Below are positions 17,062-25,330 of a stretch of 64,000 bases of DNA, piece after piece. The notes under the pieces were generated by a model that did not search any database, had not been told where the DNA came from, and was given only the letters and a program-made list of their open reading frames with translations. The stretch comes from Duganella sp. 1411 (GTDB taxonomy: Bacteria; Pseudomonadota; Gammaproteobacteria; Burkholderiales; Burkholderiaceae_D). Positions within the stretch are counted from its first letter, which is position 1; every line of letters begins with the position of its first letter. The stretch is taken from the NCBI RefSeq assembly GCF_017833525.1, contig NZ_JAFICD010000001.1:2356001-2420000 (forward strand). Reading direction: 5' to 3'. Position numbers and translations under genes: made by a program.

Positions 17062-17982
17062 GTGGACACATCCAAACAGAAACCGGACTTGATGGGAACG
17101 TCAGGATCGCAGCCGGACGGCGCCAAGCGCATCCTGGCCCATCTAGAGCACGGCGCCAGGCTGCCGGCGTCCAAGCCGGCGCGCGCCGCCTGGACACTGG
17201 ACGGATGGACCGTCGGACTGGCCCTGTTGCTGCTGGTGATGTGCGGCGTCGCCTGGCTGGCGCATGAACGAACCGCCGCGTCCGGCGGATACAAGGCGGG
17301 CTACGGCAGCGCGCGCGCGGCGGCCAGGTACGAGAGCAAGTACGAGACGATACGGGCGCGGGTGGAAAGCGCGCGGACGCCGCCGACCGAGGTGATCGTC
17401 GAGCCGGCCGAGCTACCGGCGAAGATCGTCAACGAGTCCGCGCAGACGCGGAACAAGAATGAAATACAAACGGCGGCCACGCCGGACGGCATCATCGGGA
17501 CATCCGCCGCGCTACCGGCGAGCAAGGCCGACCTGCCCGCCGACCTGCCCGCGCCGGGGCCGGCGGCGATTGCCGCCGCCACGGTGCGCACGGCTTCGTT
17601 CGGCGCGCCGCATCCAAGGCCGACGACCGCCGGCACCAGAAACGCCGCCGGCACGGACGACGACAACGGCGCGAGCACCGCCTTGCCAGCCTTGGCGCGC
17701 ACCCCGGCGACCATCGCCACGCAAGCACGCGCCAAGGCGGCGGCGCCTGTCGGCGACACCGACGTCGCCCTGCTCGCCGCGCTTGTCGCGCACGCCAACA
17801 AGCCCACCACCGTCGCGCCGGAACGCAGCCGCGATATCGTCGAGCGTCACGAGGGCGACAACACCGCCGACCTGCTCGCGCGCTGCAAACAACTGGGCCT
17901 GATCGAGGGCATGCTGTGCCGCTCGCGCATTTGCTCCGGCCGCTGGGACTCCGACGCCACCTGCCGCCTGCCGGCGCACTGA
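17062..17982 (+). CDS. Unknown single-pass membrane protein with Ala/Pro-rich linker
   Basis: 306 residues using the GTG at 17062, which has GGAGG seven bases upstream; a GTG 33 bases earlier lacks such a site. A cytoplasmic start of about 50 residues precedes one membrane helix (VGLALLLLVMCGVAWLA), then a charged helical stretch, a long Ala/Pro/Thr-rich low-complexity linker, and a small C-terminal module with paired cysteines (LLARCKQLGLIEGMLCRSRIC and a later C). The layout resembles a periplasm-exposed anchor. It diverges from the M15 peptidase gene and ends one base before the hsp20 gene. I do not recognise a family; T6SS involvement is possible only by position. Confidence 0.6.
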   Translation: MDTSKQKPDLMGTSGSQPDGAKRILAHLEHGARLPASKPARAAWTLDGWTVGLALLLLVMCGVAWLAHERTAASGGYKAGYGSARAAARYESKYETIRARVESARTPPTEVIVEPAELPAKIVNESAQTRNKNEIQTAATPDGIIGTSAALPASKADLPADLPAPGPAAIAAATVRTASFGAPHPRPTTAGTRNAAGTDDDNGASTALPALARTPATIATQARAKAAAPVGDTDVALLAALVAHANKPTTVAPERSRDIVERHEGDNTADLLARCKQLGLIEGMLCRSRICSGRWDSDATCRLPAH

Positions 17983-18432
17983 TTACTGTATCGTCAGCTG
18001 CTTGCCGCCGCTGCCCACCTTCTTTGGCAAGGTCAGGTGCAGCACGCCGTTCTCATAGCGCGCCTGGGCCTGGTCGTCGTCGACTTCCTGCGGCAGCGTG
18101 AAACTGCGCTGCAACTGCCCGTAGTAGCGCTCATTGCGCAGCGAGCCGGCACTGCCGGCGGACGCATCCCTCTCATCCTTGATCTCCGCCGACAACGACA
18201 CCTGGTTGCCGTTGATCGCCACCTTGATATCGTCCTTTTGCACGCCGGGGATCTCGGCCTTGACGAGATACTCCTTTTCGGTCTCGCTCACGTCCATGCG
18301 CATGCGCGGTACCTGGTCGACGTTGCGCCATATGGCCGGGTTCAGGTCGCGGAATAAATCATCGATATCGCGGAACGGATCGAAACGGGCGATATCGCGA
18401 AACGGGTCCATTCGCATCAGATTGTTTGCCAT
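17983..18432 (-). CDS. Hsp20 small heat-shock protein
   Basis: 149 residues with an alpha-crystallin domain in the second half: RMRMDVSETEKEYLVKAEIP, the VSLSAEIKDE strand, and the late ARYENGVLHLTLPKK motif containing the conserved GVLxLTLPK. The N-terminus (DPFRDIARFDPFRDID) is a repeated FRDI element, common in bacterial Hsp20. These proteins hold unfolding proteins in the cytoplasm without ATP. AGGAGGT lies upstream of the ATG. The gene is convergent with the unknown membrane protein and has no terminator gap on that side. Confidence 0.93.
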   Translation of the reverse strand: MANNLMRMDPFRDIARFDPFRDIDDLFRDLNPAIWRNVDQVPRMRMDVSETEKEYLVKAEIPGVQKDDIKVAINGNQVSLSAEIKDERDASAGSAGSLRNERYYGQLQRSFTLPQEVDDDQAQARYENGVLHLTLPKKVGSGGKQLTIQ

Positions 18433-18657
18433 GACAACCTCCTATCAATTGGTCAGGCCTTTTATGATAAGAAGCGCGCCACCATCGAGTTTGAGGCACA
18501 TCAAACCGACCTGACGGCACGCTAGATGCGCTGGCGGACGCTGCGGCCATCGTGGTCGGCATCGGGTTCACGGTCGCGCGTCCTGCCGCTGGTCGACGCG
18601 GCGCGCTCCTCCGCCGTGTCGGACGGGCTGAACGGCGCGCAAAAATAACCGCAAACG

Positions 18658-18716
18658 AAAAAGCCCCATGTGGCATTGCAACGATTTTGAGCGTTGCAAG
18701 CACACATGAGGCTTTT
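18658..18716 (-). terminator. Terminator of tRNA-Asn
   Basis: On the minus strand, just past the tRNA, a long imperfect hairpin forms: 18703-18716 pairs with 18658-18672 with one mismatch, and an inner perfect 8-bp stem pairs TTGCAACG (18676-18683) with CGTTGCAA (18692-18699). The outer arm ends in TTTTT. The rest of the gap up to hsp20 (18433-18657) shows no feature I can support. Confidence 0.7.
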
Positions 18717-18722
18717 AAATTC

Positions 18723-18798
18723 TGGCTCCCCGACCTGGACTCGAACCAGGGACCTGCGGATTAACAGTCCGTCGCTCTACCGACTGAGCTATCAGGGA
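18723..18798 (-). tRNA. tRNA-Asn (anticodon GTT)
   Basis: The 76-nt minus-strand sequence folds as a normal tRNA. The acceptor pairs TCCCTGA with TCGGGGA, the D arm is GCTC...GAGC, the anticodon loop is CTGTTAA with GTT in the middle, and the T arm carries GGTTCGAGTCC. CCA is encoded. A TATAAT box (18810-18815) sits about 12 bp upstream. It is one of three intact near-identical tRNA-Asn genes in the window, but its 3' flank is unrelated to those of the other two. Confidence 0.96.
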
Positions 18799-18890
18799 AA
18801 AGAGGCCGCATTATATACGGCCGATTTCTAGCTGTCTAGGCTAGAGAAAAAAATCGTACATCTCGATCCATTCGATGCCGCTGGCGGCTC

Positions 18891-18928
18891 GTGGCGGATT
18901 ACGCCGTGCCGGCTAATCCGCCCTACGA
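18891..18928. repeat. REP-like palindrome, single copy
   Basis: GGCGGATTA (18893-18901) and TAATCCGCC (18914-18922) form a hairpin and are followed by CTACG. The same element occurs in inverted pairs at 57231-57403 and 61461-61614. It lies just past the stop of the TonB-dependent receptor gene. Confidence 0.65.
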
Positions 18929-18943
18929 GTTACCATCCAACGA

Positions 18944-21133
18944 TCAGAAACCGCCCTTGAACTGCACACCGAACTGGCGCGGCTCGTTGACCATGCCGGT
19001 CAGGTTGTTGAAGTCGATGGCGCCGATGATGCGCTGGGTGTCGGTGATGTTGCGCGCGAAGGCGGCCACTTCGTACTTGCCGCCGTCCCAGTTGTAGCCG
19101 ACGCGCAGACCGCCTTCAACCATCGATTTGCCGGTGAACTCCTTGGCTTCGTACAGGAAGAAGTTGATCTTGCTGCGGTACGACCAGTCGGTCAGCACGA
19201 ACAGGTTGCCGTTGTCCAGCGCCCAGTTGTAGCGCGCGGTCGCGTTCAGGATGTACTTCGGCGCCTGCGGCAACGGGTTGCCGTTGATCTCGACGCGGCC
19301 GGCCGCGTTGAGCGGATTGGTCACGGTGCACGAACCGCACTTGGCCACGGACAGGCTCGGGTCCTTGATCTCGGTGAAGTTGTACGAACCGCCAGCCGAC
19401 ACCTTGAACGATGGCGTGATGAACGCTTCGAAGTCGGCTTCGACGCCACGGCCGGCGGTCTTGGCCGCGTTGATCAGCTTGGTGACGTTGGAGTTGCCGC
19501 CAACCACCGTCAGCTGCTGGTTCTTGACGTCGTAGTCGTACACGCTGAACGAGGCGCGCGCGCGGCGGTTGAACAGGTCGGCCTTGATGCCAGCCTCGTA
19601 CGAGGTGATGGTCTCGGCGTCGGCCACGGTGATCGGCACCGACGCCGAGGCGGCGGCGATACTCGGCGCGCGGAAGCCGGTCGCCACGCGGGCGTAGGTG
19701 CTCACGTCCGGGTTGATCTTGTAGGTCAGGCTCAGATCCCAGTTGGCTTTGCTCTTGCTCTCGTCGACCGAGTTCGGGCCGATCTGCACCACGTTCTGGG
19801 CTTCCACGGTGCTGAAGTCCTTCTTGTCGTTGGTGTAGCGCAGGCCGCCGCGCAGGATCAGGTCCGGCGCCAGGTCGTAGGTGACCGAGCCGAACACGGC
19901 CGCGGCCTTGTTGACCTGGCGGCTGGCCAGGTGCGACGTTTGCGCGCCGGTGGTGCTGTTGTAGTTGTTGCTGTAGCCGTCGGCGCTTTCCTTGAAGTAG
20001 TAGACGCCGGTCTGCCAATTCAGCGGACCCGCGTTTTTCGATTCGACGCGGAATTCCTGGCTGTACTGGTGCAGGCCGCTCAGTCCGCCACCGGTCTCGA
20101 CCTGGAACGGGATGAAGCCCGGGCCGGCCGGCGTGCCGCCGTCGATGTCGCCGCGGCTGAAGTACTTGTCCACGCCTTCGTAGCCGGTGATCGAGAACAG
20201 CTTGACCGAGCCGAGGTCCCAGGTCAGGCGGGCGTTGGCGCCGTTGGTGCTCAGCTCCTGGCCGTTCTGGCCGTTGGTGCTGATCTGGTTGAAGCTGTAG
20301 CCATCGGCGAAGTCGTTGGTGCCCTTCTTGATGATGTTGGCGCGGAACAGGCGCGCGCTGCCGCTGGTCGAGCGCGCGTGCACGTTAAACAGCGCGTTGA
20401 AGGTGGCACTCGGGCTGTACAGGAACTGCACGCGCTCGGCGTGCTCGTTGTAGCCTTCCAGCGAGTCTTTAGCGCCGGTGAAGGTGTTGTCGACGAAGTC
20501 GTCGCGGTGCTGGCGCAGGGTCGATACGCGCATCGCCCACTCGCTCGACAGCGGCACGTTGGCGGCGGCCTCGAGGTTGACGGTGTTGTGCGACGCCCAC
20601 GACAGGCTGTAGTAGCCTTCGACCTGTTTCAGGTTCGGCTTGGCCGATTCGAACTTGACCACGCCGGCCGGGGTGTTGCGGCCGAACAAGGTGCCCTGCG
20701 GGCCGCGCAGCACTTCGACGCCGGCCATGTCGAACATCGGGAAACCTTTGAGGATGCCGTTTTCCTGCACCACGTCGTCATACACCAGCGACACCGGCTG
20801 CGAGGCGAAGGTGCTGAAGTCGGTGTTGCCGTAGCCGCGGATGTAGAAGCGCGGGAAGGTGCGGCCGTTCGACGATTCGACGTTCAGCGATGCCACTTTG
20901 CCGGCCAGCAGGCGGATGTCCTGGCCGCCGGACAGCAGCACGTCGAGCTTCTCATCCTTGAGCAAGGTGACCGACACCGGCACATCCTTGATGTTCTCGG
21001 CGCGGCGCTGGGCCGTCACGACAACAGTTTCCAGTTGCGCGTCGGCCGCGGCGCTTTGCGCGAAGGCGGAACCGATGGGCATAACGGCGCTCAACGCCAG
21101 CAGGCGCTTGTGCATCTTAGACAATTTGATCAT
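18944..21133 (-). CDS. TonB-dependent outer-membrane receptor
   Basis: 729 residues. A signal peptide ends near SAFAQ, then comes a TonB box-like ETVVVTAQRRAE. The plug domain contains IRGYGNTDF and the family signature EVLRGPQGTLFGRNTPAG. A 22-strand barrel follows and ends in phenylalanine (FKGGF), the C-terminal residue needed for outer-membrane insertion. It would bring a large ligand, such as an iron chelate or aromatic glycoside, across the outer membrane using TonB energy. No neighbouring gene tells which. Length is normal, with no carboxypeptidase-like N-terminal domain, unlike the receptor near 55 kb. Confidence 0.92.
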   Translation of the reverse strand: MIKLSKMHKRLLALSAVMPIGSAFAQSAAADAQLETVVVTAQRRAENIKDVPVSVTLLKDEKLDVLLSGGQDIRLLAGKVASLNVESSNGRTFPRFYIRGYGNTDFSTFASQPVSLVYDDVVQENGILKGFPMFDMAGVEVLRGPQGTLFGRNTPAGVVKFESAKPNLKQVEGYYSLSWASHNTVNLEAAANVPLSSEWAMRVSTLRQHRDDFVDNTFTGAKDSLEGYNEHAERVQFLYSPSATFNALFNVHARSTSGSARLFRANIIKKGTNDFADGYSFNQISTNGQNGQELSTNGANARLTWDLGSVKLFSITGYEGVDKYFSRGDIDGGTPAGPGFIPFQVETGGGLSGLHQYSQEFRVESKNAGPLNWQTGVYYFKESADGYSNNYNSTTGAQTSHLASRQVNKAAAVFGSVTYDLAPDLILRGGLRYTNDKKDFSTVEAQNVVQIGPNSVDESKSKANWDLSLTYKINPDVSTYARVATGFRAPSIAAASASVPITVADAETITSYEAGIKADLFNRRARASFSVYDYDVKNQQLTVVGGNSNVTKLINAAKTAGRGVEADFEAFITPSFKVSAGGSYNFTEIKDPSLSVAKCGSCTVTNPLNAAGRVEINGNPLPQAPKYILNATARYNWALDNGNLFVLTDWSYRSKINFFLYEAKEFTGKSMVEGGLRVGYNWDGGKYEVAAFARNITDTQRIIGAIDFNNLTGMVNEPRQFGVQFKGGF

Positions 21134-21572
21134 TCAATTTCCCGATTTAAATGTAATGCAAAGAGTAAAAAACAGCGTCTCCTGTTTTCTCTTTCGTGGA
21201 CACCGCACGGCCCTCTGACGTGGCTGTTGCGGCGCAAGCGGGCCGCTTGCACGCCGCTTTCGGCAAAACTCGACCGCCCCGCTTCTCCGCCGTGACGGCG
21301 TGAGCGGGATCGAATCCGCATCTTGATTGATGTCTAGAATGCACCGACTGGCAGAAAGGCGGTATTTTCTGCCATTGATAGCATGTATTGCAAGACGAAT
21401 ATATCGATAGACGAATTAACTGTTAGAAATTCGGCGGCTACTATGATGAAACTGAATAATAGAAGGCCCGCGCGCGGCGGGCCTGCAACAACGATAGCGA
21501 AAAAACATCGACCGTTGACGTCTTCCAAACAGCGTCACTGTGTTGGAAATGCCACAAACGGCCGGCCGGGCG
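21134..21572. other. Intergenic region upstream of the TonB receptor
   Basis: This 439-bp gap holds the TonB receptor promoter and, at 21464-21484, an 8-bp GC inverted repeat (AGGCCCGC / GCGGGCCT, 5-nt loop). That repeat is positioned to end transcription of the DUF3334 gene, though its T-tract is poor. The short open frames present are AT-rich and have no ribosome sites. I see no RNA gene. Confidence 0.5.
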
Positions 21573-22256
21573 CTACATGCCCAGCGACTTGAGCAGGTCC
21601 GAGTTGTCGTCGGGATCGTCGGTCGGCGACGGCGTCGACGCGTTGTCGGTGTTGTACGCGTCGTCGATCAGCGATTGCGGATCGTGTTCGGCCGAGTCGA
21701 AGTCGTACAGCTTGATGAACTCGGTGCGGTCGATCGCCAGCTCCAGATAGAAAATGTTGTTCTTCTCGGTGTAGAAGGTCACGCGGCGCATTTCCGGACG
21801 GTCCAGCGGCGTGTCCACGCTCAGCATCACCTGCTTGGTCAACACCAGCATCTTCGGCTGGTTCTGGGTGATGTTGGTCTGCAGCTCGCGCCGCACCTTG
21901 CCGGTGAAGTCGCCGACGATCTGGTTCATCAGCTCGCCCATGATGTTGGACACCTCGTCGGAGGTGTGCGAACTGGCCAACTCCGACTTGGGCATGCCCA
22001 TGTGCAGCATGTAGCGCTCGTAGATCTCCATCGCCGTGTCGGCGGCGAAGTTCAGCACCACCAGGCCGGTGAAGCCGCCGTCGAACATCACGAAGCAGCC
22101 GATGTCGGGCTTCAAGCCGGTCTTGGTGATCCTTTGCACCATGCCGGAATAATTCACTTTGCTTTGCGTGGCGACGTTCAACACACGGGCGACCGAGTTA
22201 CACAAACTCATCAACAAATCTTCTGTACCGTACACAACATCCTTTTCTTCGCTCAT
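21573..22256 (-). CDS. DUF3334 (CheX-like) family protein
   Basis: 227 residues. The central block LKPDIGCFVMFDGGFTGLVVLNF, then YMLHMGMPKSEL and the EVSNIMGELMNQIVGDFTGK segment are hallmarks of DUF3334 proteins. The last segment matches the E-x2-N motif region of the CheX/CheC phosphatase fold. A role in chemotaxis or two-component signalling is likely by homology but unproven. The tail is acidic and low in complexity (residues about 200-220). The small coiled-coil gene starts 10 bp upstream, so the two form an operon. Confidence 0.75.
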   Translation of the reverse strand: MSEEKDVVYGTEDLLMSLCNSVARVLNVATQSKVNYSGMVQRITKTGLKPDIGCFVMFDGGFTGLVVLNFAADTAMEIYERYMLHMGMPKSELASSHTSDEVSNIMGELMNQIVGDFTGKVRRELQTNITQNQPKMLVLTKQVMLSVDTPLDRPEMRRVTFYTEKNNIFYLELAIDRTEFIKLYDFDSAEHDPQSLIDDAYNTDNASTPSPTDDPDDNSDLLKSLGM

Positions 22257-22266
22257 GGGGCAACCT

Positions 22267-22482
22267 CTATTTACTTTTTATCGATGACAACACTGTTTCC
22301 CGGGCCAGTGCGAGACGAAACAGGACGACCTCGCCCAGCAAGCGGGCGAGCTCGTCTTTCCATTGCTGATTCTGCGCCGTCGAGGGCGGCATGGCGGCCA
22401 GCGTGGCGCGCAGGACCGCGACTTCACGTTCGAGTTCGCACACCCGCTGCACGCTCTCGAGCGCCCGACCGTTAGTGACCAT
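22267..22482 (-). CDS. Small coiled-coil protein
   Basis: 71 residues from the ATG at 22482, which has AAGGGGA upstream; a longer frame to 22536 has no ribosome site. The sequence is one long amphipathic helix (SVQRVCELEREVAVLRATL then ELARLLGEVVLFRLALA), with heptad-like leucines. No family is recognised. It precedes the DUF3334 gene by 10 bp and is probably cotranscribed, perhaps as a partner. Confidence 0.6.
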   Translation of the reverse strand: MVTNGRALESVQRVCELEREVAVLRATLAAMPPSTAQNQQWKDELARLLGEVVLFRLALARETVLSSIKSK

Positions 22483-22619
22483 GCCGTCCCCTTGTGGCGG
22501 AAATAAATCAATACCACCGAGAATACCGAGGTGCAAGATTCTCGTCCACCTGATTCACACATTTGCGTCAGATTTCGGCCGCCACTCCCCCTGTGGAACG
22601 GGTTTGTGGTAACGTGAAC

Positions 22620-22639
22620 ATATTGTCATGTGACAATAT
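22620..22639. promoter_or_regulatory. Palindrome upstream of the Ser/Thr kinase gene
   Basis: ATATTGTCA (22620-22628) and TGACAATAT (22631-22639) form a perfect 9-bp inverted repeat with a 2-nt centre. It lies 30 bp before the kinase start, where an operator overlapping the promoter would be expected. The binding protein is unknown. Confidence 0.5.
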
Positions 22640-22669
22640 TAACTAACCCACATCCTCCCCAAGATCAGC

Positions 22670-24823
22670 ATGGAAACGCCCGCCCCGGTCTCAAGCGACG
22701 TCACGACCAGCCAGATCAGCTGGAAGCATTATCACATCGGCAAATGCCTGGGCGAGGGAGGTTTTGGGCAAGTGCACGAGGCGTGGGATAGCAAGCTGTG
22801 TCGTCCGGTCGCCATCAAGCGCCTCAAACACGCGGCCGTCGACCACGCCGACCTGGCACGGGAGGCGCGCATGGCCGCATCGCTGCGGCACCCCGCCTTC
22901 GTCAAGATCCACGCGCTGGAGGACGATGGCCAGACCCAATCGATCGTGATGGAGCTGGTGCCGGGCGTCACGCTGAAGGAATGGGCCAGGGCGCGCGCGC
23001 CGACCGAACAGGACGCGCTGCGCGTGGTGGCGCAGATCGCCGAGGCCATGCACGAAGCGCACGCGTCCGGCCTGATCCACGGCGATTTGAAGCCGTCCAA
23101 TTTGATCGTCGAGCCCTCCGGCAAGGTGCGCATCCTCGATTTCGGCCTGGCCATCAAGCACGACGACCAGCTGACCGCCTCGCTCGCGCAGGCCGATCCC
23201 CAGGGCACCATCGCCTACATGGCGCCGGAGCGCCTGCTTGGCGCCGCCCCCAGCGCCGCCAGCGACATCTACGCGCTGGGCATGATCTTGTACGAGCTGT
23301 GCAACGGCGCCCGCCCCCACGCCCATCTGACGGGATTGTCGCTGGCGGCCGCCATCACCCAGTCCAACTCCGAGCAGTGGAGCTACGCGCCGACCTTGTC
23401 GCCGGCCGCGGTCCGGCTGATGCGCGCGATGACCGCCACGCCGGCCGAACGGCGCATCGGCAGCATGCAAGAGGCGCTCGAGCAACTCGCCGCCGCCTCG
23501 GCCGGCGCCGTCGCGGCGACGCCGCCGCCAACCAGCGGCCCGCGCGCCCATCCGCGCCGGCGCCTGATCGGGTTGGCGCTGGTAGTGCTGTTGCTGGCCT
23601 TGGCCGGACTGTGGCGATTCGGTCCCGATCCACTGCAGGTGCGGCAGGCGCTGACGCCCTATTCCGAGTCGCAGGAAATCAAGAACGGTCTGGCGGCGTT
23701 GAAATTCTTCGACCGTCCCGGCAACCTGGACCGCGCCGGCGGCAATTTTTCGACCGTACTCAAACACAACGCCGACAGCGCGGCGGCCGTGGCCGGCATG
23801 GCCATCGTCTACCGGTTCCGCTACCTGAGCGACGCGGAAGACCCGCTGTGGCTGCAAAAGGCGGACGCCGGGGTCCAGCAGGCCATGCGGCTGAACGACC
23901 AGTTGGCGCTGAGCCAGGCGGCGCGGGCGTTGGTGCTCGACGCGCAAGGCAAGAGCGAGGCCGCGCTGGCCGCCGCCGAGCGCGCGCTGAGCCTCGATCC
24001 GCTCGATTTTTTCGGCTGGCACGCCAAGCTGACGGCGCTGCGGCATCTGCGGCGCTACGACGAGGCGCGCACGGCGGCGGAACAGGCGATCGGCCGCTTT
24101 CCCCAGGAAAGGGTGTTCGCCGACCATCTGGGGACCGTGCATTTTGAACAAGGCAACTACGCCGACGCCGAACGGGCATTCCGGTCCAGCCTGCAAATCC
24201 AGCCCGACGCGGTGTATGCGTACGCCAACCTGTTCGGCGCGCTGATGGCCCAGAACCGCGGCGACGACGCGCTGCAGGTGTTGCAGCAAGGCTTGCAAAT
24301 CAGGCCTAGCGCCAGGCTGTTCAACAATCTCGGCAACGCGTTCTTCTTGCGCGGCGACTATGTGTCGGCGGCGGCGGCCTTCGAGAACGCGGTCTCGCCG
24401 CAAAAGGGCAATCCCGCCGACTACCTGATGTGGGCCAATCTTGCCGACACCCTGCTGTGGATACCGGGGCGCGAGCAGCAAGCGCGGGAGGCCTATGAGC
24501 GCGCCATGCAACTGCTGGCGCCGCGCCTCGAAAGGTCGCCCGGCAACGCCGTCCTGGTATCGCGCATGGGCTTGTATTCGGCCCGGGTCGGCGACAAAGC
24601 CGGCGCCGAGGCGCTGTTGCGGCGCGCGGTGGAGGCGGCGCCGAAAGGGCCCGACATCCGTTTCCGGGCCGGACTGGGTTACGAGCTGATCGGCAATAGG
24701 GACGCCGCGCTCACCGAGATCGCCAAAGCCAGGGAACTAGGCTATCCGCTCAAGTTCATCGAGGCGGAACCGGATTTGATCGCGCTCAGGCGCGACAGCA
24801 GATATCCCGGCGGCAAGCCGTAG
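22670..24823 (+). CDS. Membrane Ser/Thr protein kinase with C-terminal TPR region
   Basis: 717 residues. The N-terminal kinase domain (about 20-275) has a glycine loop GEGGFG (28-33), VAIK with K50, the catalytic HGD with D139 followed by LKPSN, the DFG at 157-159 and an APE at 185-187. All key residues are present; HGD instead of HRD means it is not an RD kinase. One membrane helix (about 299-316) follows. The rest (about 340-717) is helical repeats of TPR type, for example around ALAAAERALSLDPLD and RTAAEQAIGRFPQE, so it is predicted to be periplasmic. Substrates are unknown. An FHA-type sigma-54 activator two genes away could be one. Confidence 0.88.
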   Translation: METPAPVSSDVTTSQISWKHYHIGKCLGEGGFGQVHEAWDSKLCRPVAIKRLKHAAVDHADLAREARMAASLRHPAFVKIHALEDDGQTQSIVMELVPGVTLKEWARARAPTEQDALRVVAQIAEAMHEAHASGLIHGDLKPSNLIVEPSGKVRILDFGLAIKHDDQLTASLAQADPQGTIAYMAPERLLGAAPSAASDIYALGMILYELCNGARPHAHLTGLSLAAAITQSNSEQWSYAPTLSPAAVRLMRAMTATPAERRIGSMQEALEQLAAASAGAVAATPPPTSGPRAHPRRRLIGLALVVLLLALAGLWRFGPDPLQVRQALTPYSESQEIKNGLAALKFFDRPGNLDRAGGNFSTVLKHNADSAAAVAGMAIVYRFRYLSDAEDPLWLQKADAGVQQAMRLNDQLALSQAARALVLDAQGKSEAALAAAERALSLDPLDFFGWHAKLTALRHLRRYDEARTAAEQAIGRFPQERVFADHLGTVHFEQGNYADAERAFRSSLQIQPDAVYAYANLFGALMAQNRGDDALQVLQQGLQIRPSARLFNNLGNAFFLRGDYVSAAAAFENAVSPQKGNPADYLMWANLADTLLWIPGREQQAREAYERAMQLLAPRLERSPGNAVLVSRMGLYSARVGDKAGAEALLRRAVEAAPKGPDIRFRAGLGYELIGNRDAALTEIAKARELGYPLKFIEAEPDLIALRRDSRYPGGKP

Positions 24824-24902
24824 CCGGGGTGGACCGATTTTTGCATCGCTAGCTGCGACACCATTCTATTTGACACCCGAAGTTCAACCCGAGGAGATTG
24901 TT

Positions 24903-25304
24903 TTGGAAAATCACGCATCCGTCAGCACACCCTATGTCTGCACGATCAGTTACGGGGCGCCGACGCCGCCCGTGAGCCAGGCGCACTACGCCTTCACGCC
25001 GGCGTTGAAACAGCTAAAGCCGGGCGACACCATCACCTTCAAGTTCGCCCCGAGTCCGGCTCAAGCCACACCGCGCCTGGCCACCTTGATTGCGGCCTAC
25101 AAATCGCCGGTCACCGACAAGGACACCTCGCCATTCTGGAACGACGCCAACACCATCGACATCGTGTCGTTTCCGACTTTGACCATCGGGCAACGGTACG
25201 GCAAGTGGGGTTTTGCGGTGCTCTTCACCGTCGAGACGGCGACCGATTCACATTTCTTCTTGCTGCCCGACCCGGAAATCATCGTCGGACCTGAAAGCCA
25301 TTAA
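24903..25304 (+). CDS. Unknown small beta-rich protein
   Basis: 133 residues from a TTG at 24903 with GAGGAG six bases upstream; another TTG 11 codons earlier has no such site. The protein has no signal peptide or membrane helix. Predicted short strands (YVCTISYG, DTITFKFAP, WGFAVLFTVET, HFFLLPDPEIIVG) suggest a beta sandwich. I recognise no family. It lies 79 bp after the kinase gene in the same direction and may be cotranscribed with it; it is convergent with the sigma-54 activator gene. Confidence 0.6.
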   Translation: MENHASVSTPYVCTISYGAPTPPVSQAHYAFTPALKQLKPGDTITFKFAPSPAQATPRLATLIAAYKSPVTDKDTSPFWNDANTIDIVSFPTLTIGQRYGKWGFAVLFTVETATDSHFFLLPDPEIIVGPESH

Positions 25305-25330
25305 TGCACGTCCGGCGGGTCGGTCCGGCG

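Noticed and set aside
18522..18707. Short minus frame of about 60 codons upstream of hsp20
   Set aside because: It starts inside the tRNA-Asn terminator hairpin, lacks a ribosome site and has low-complexity composition.
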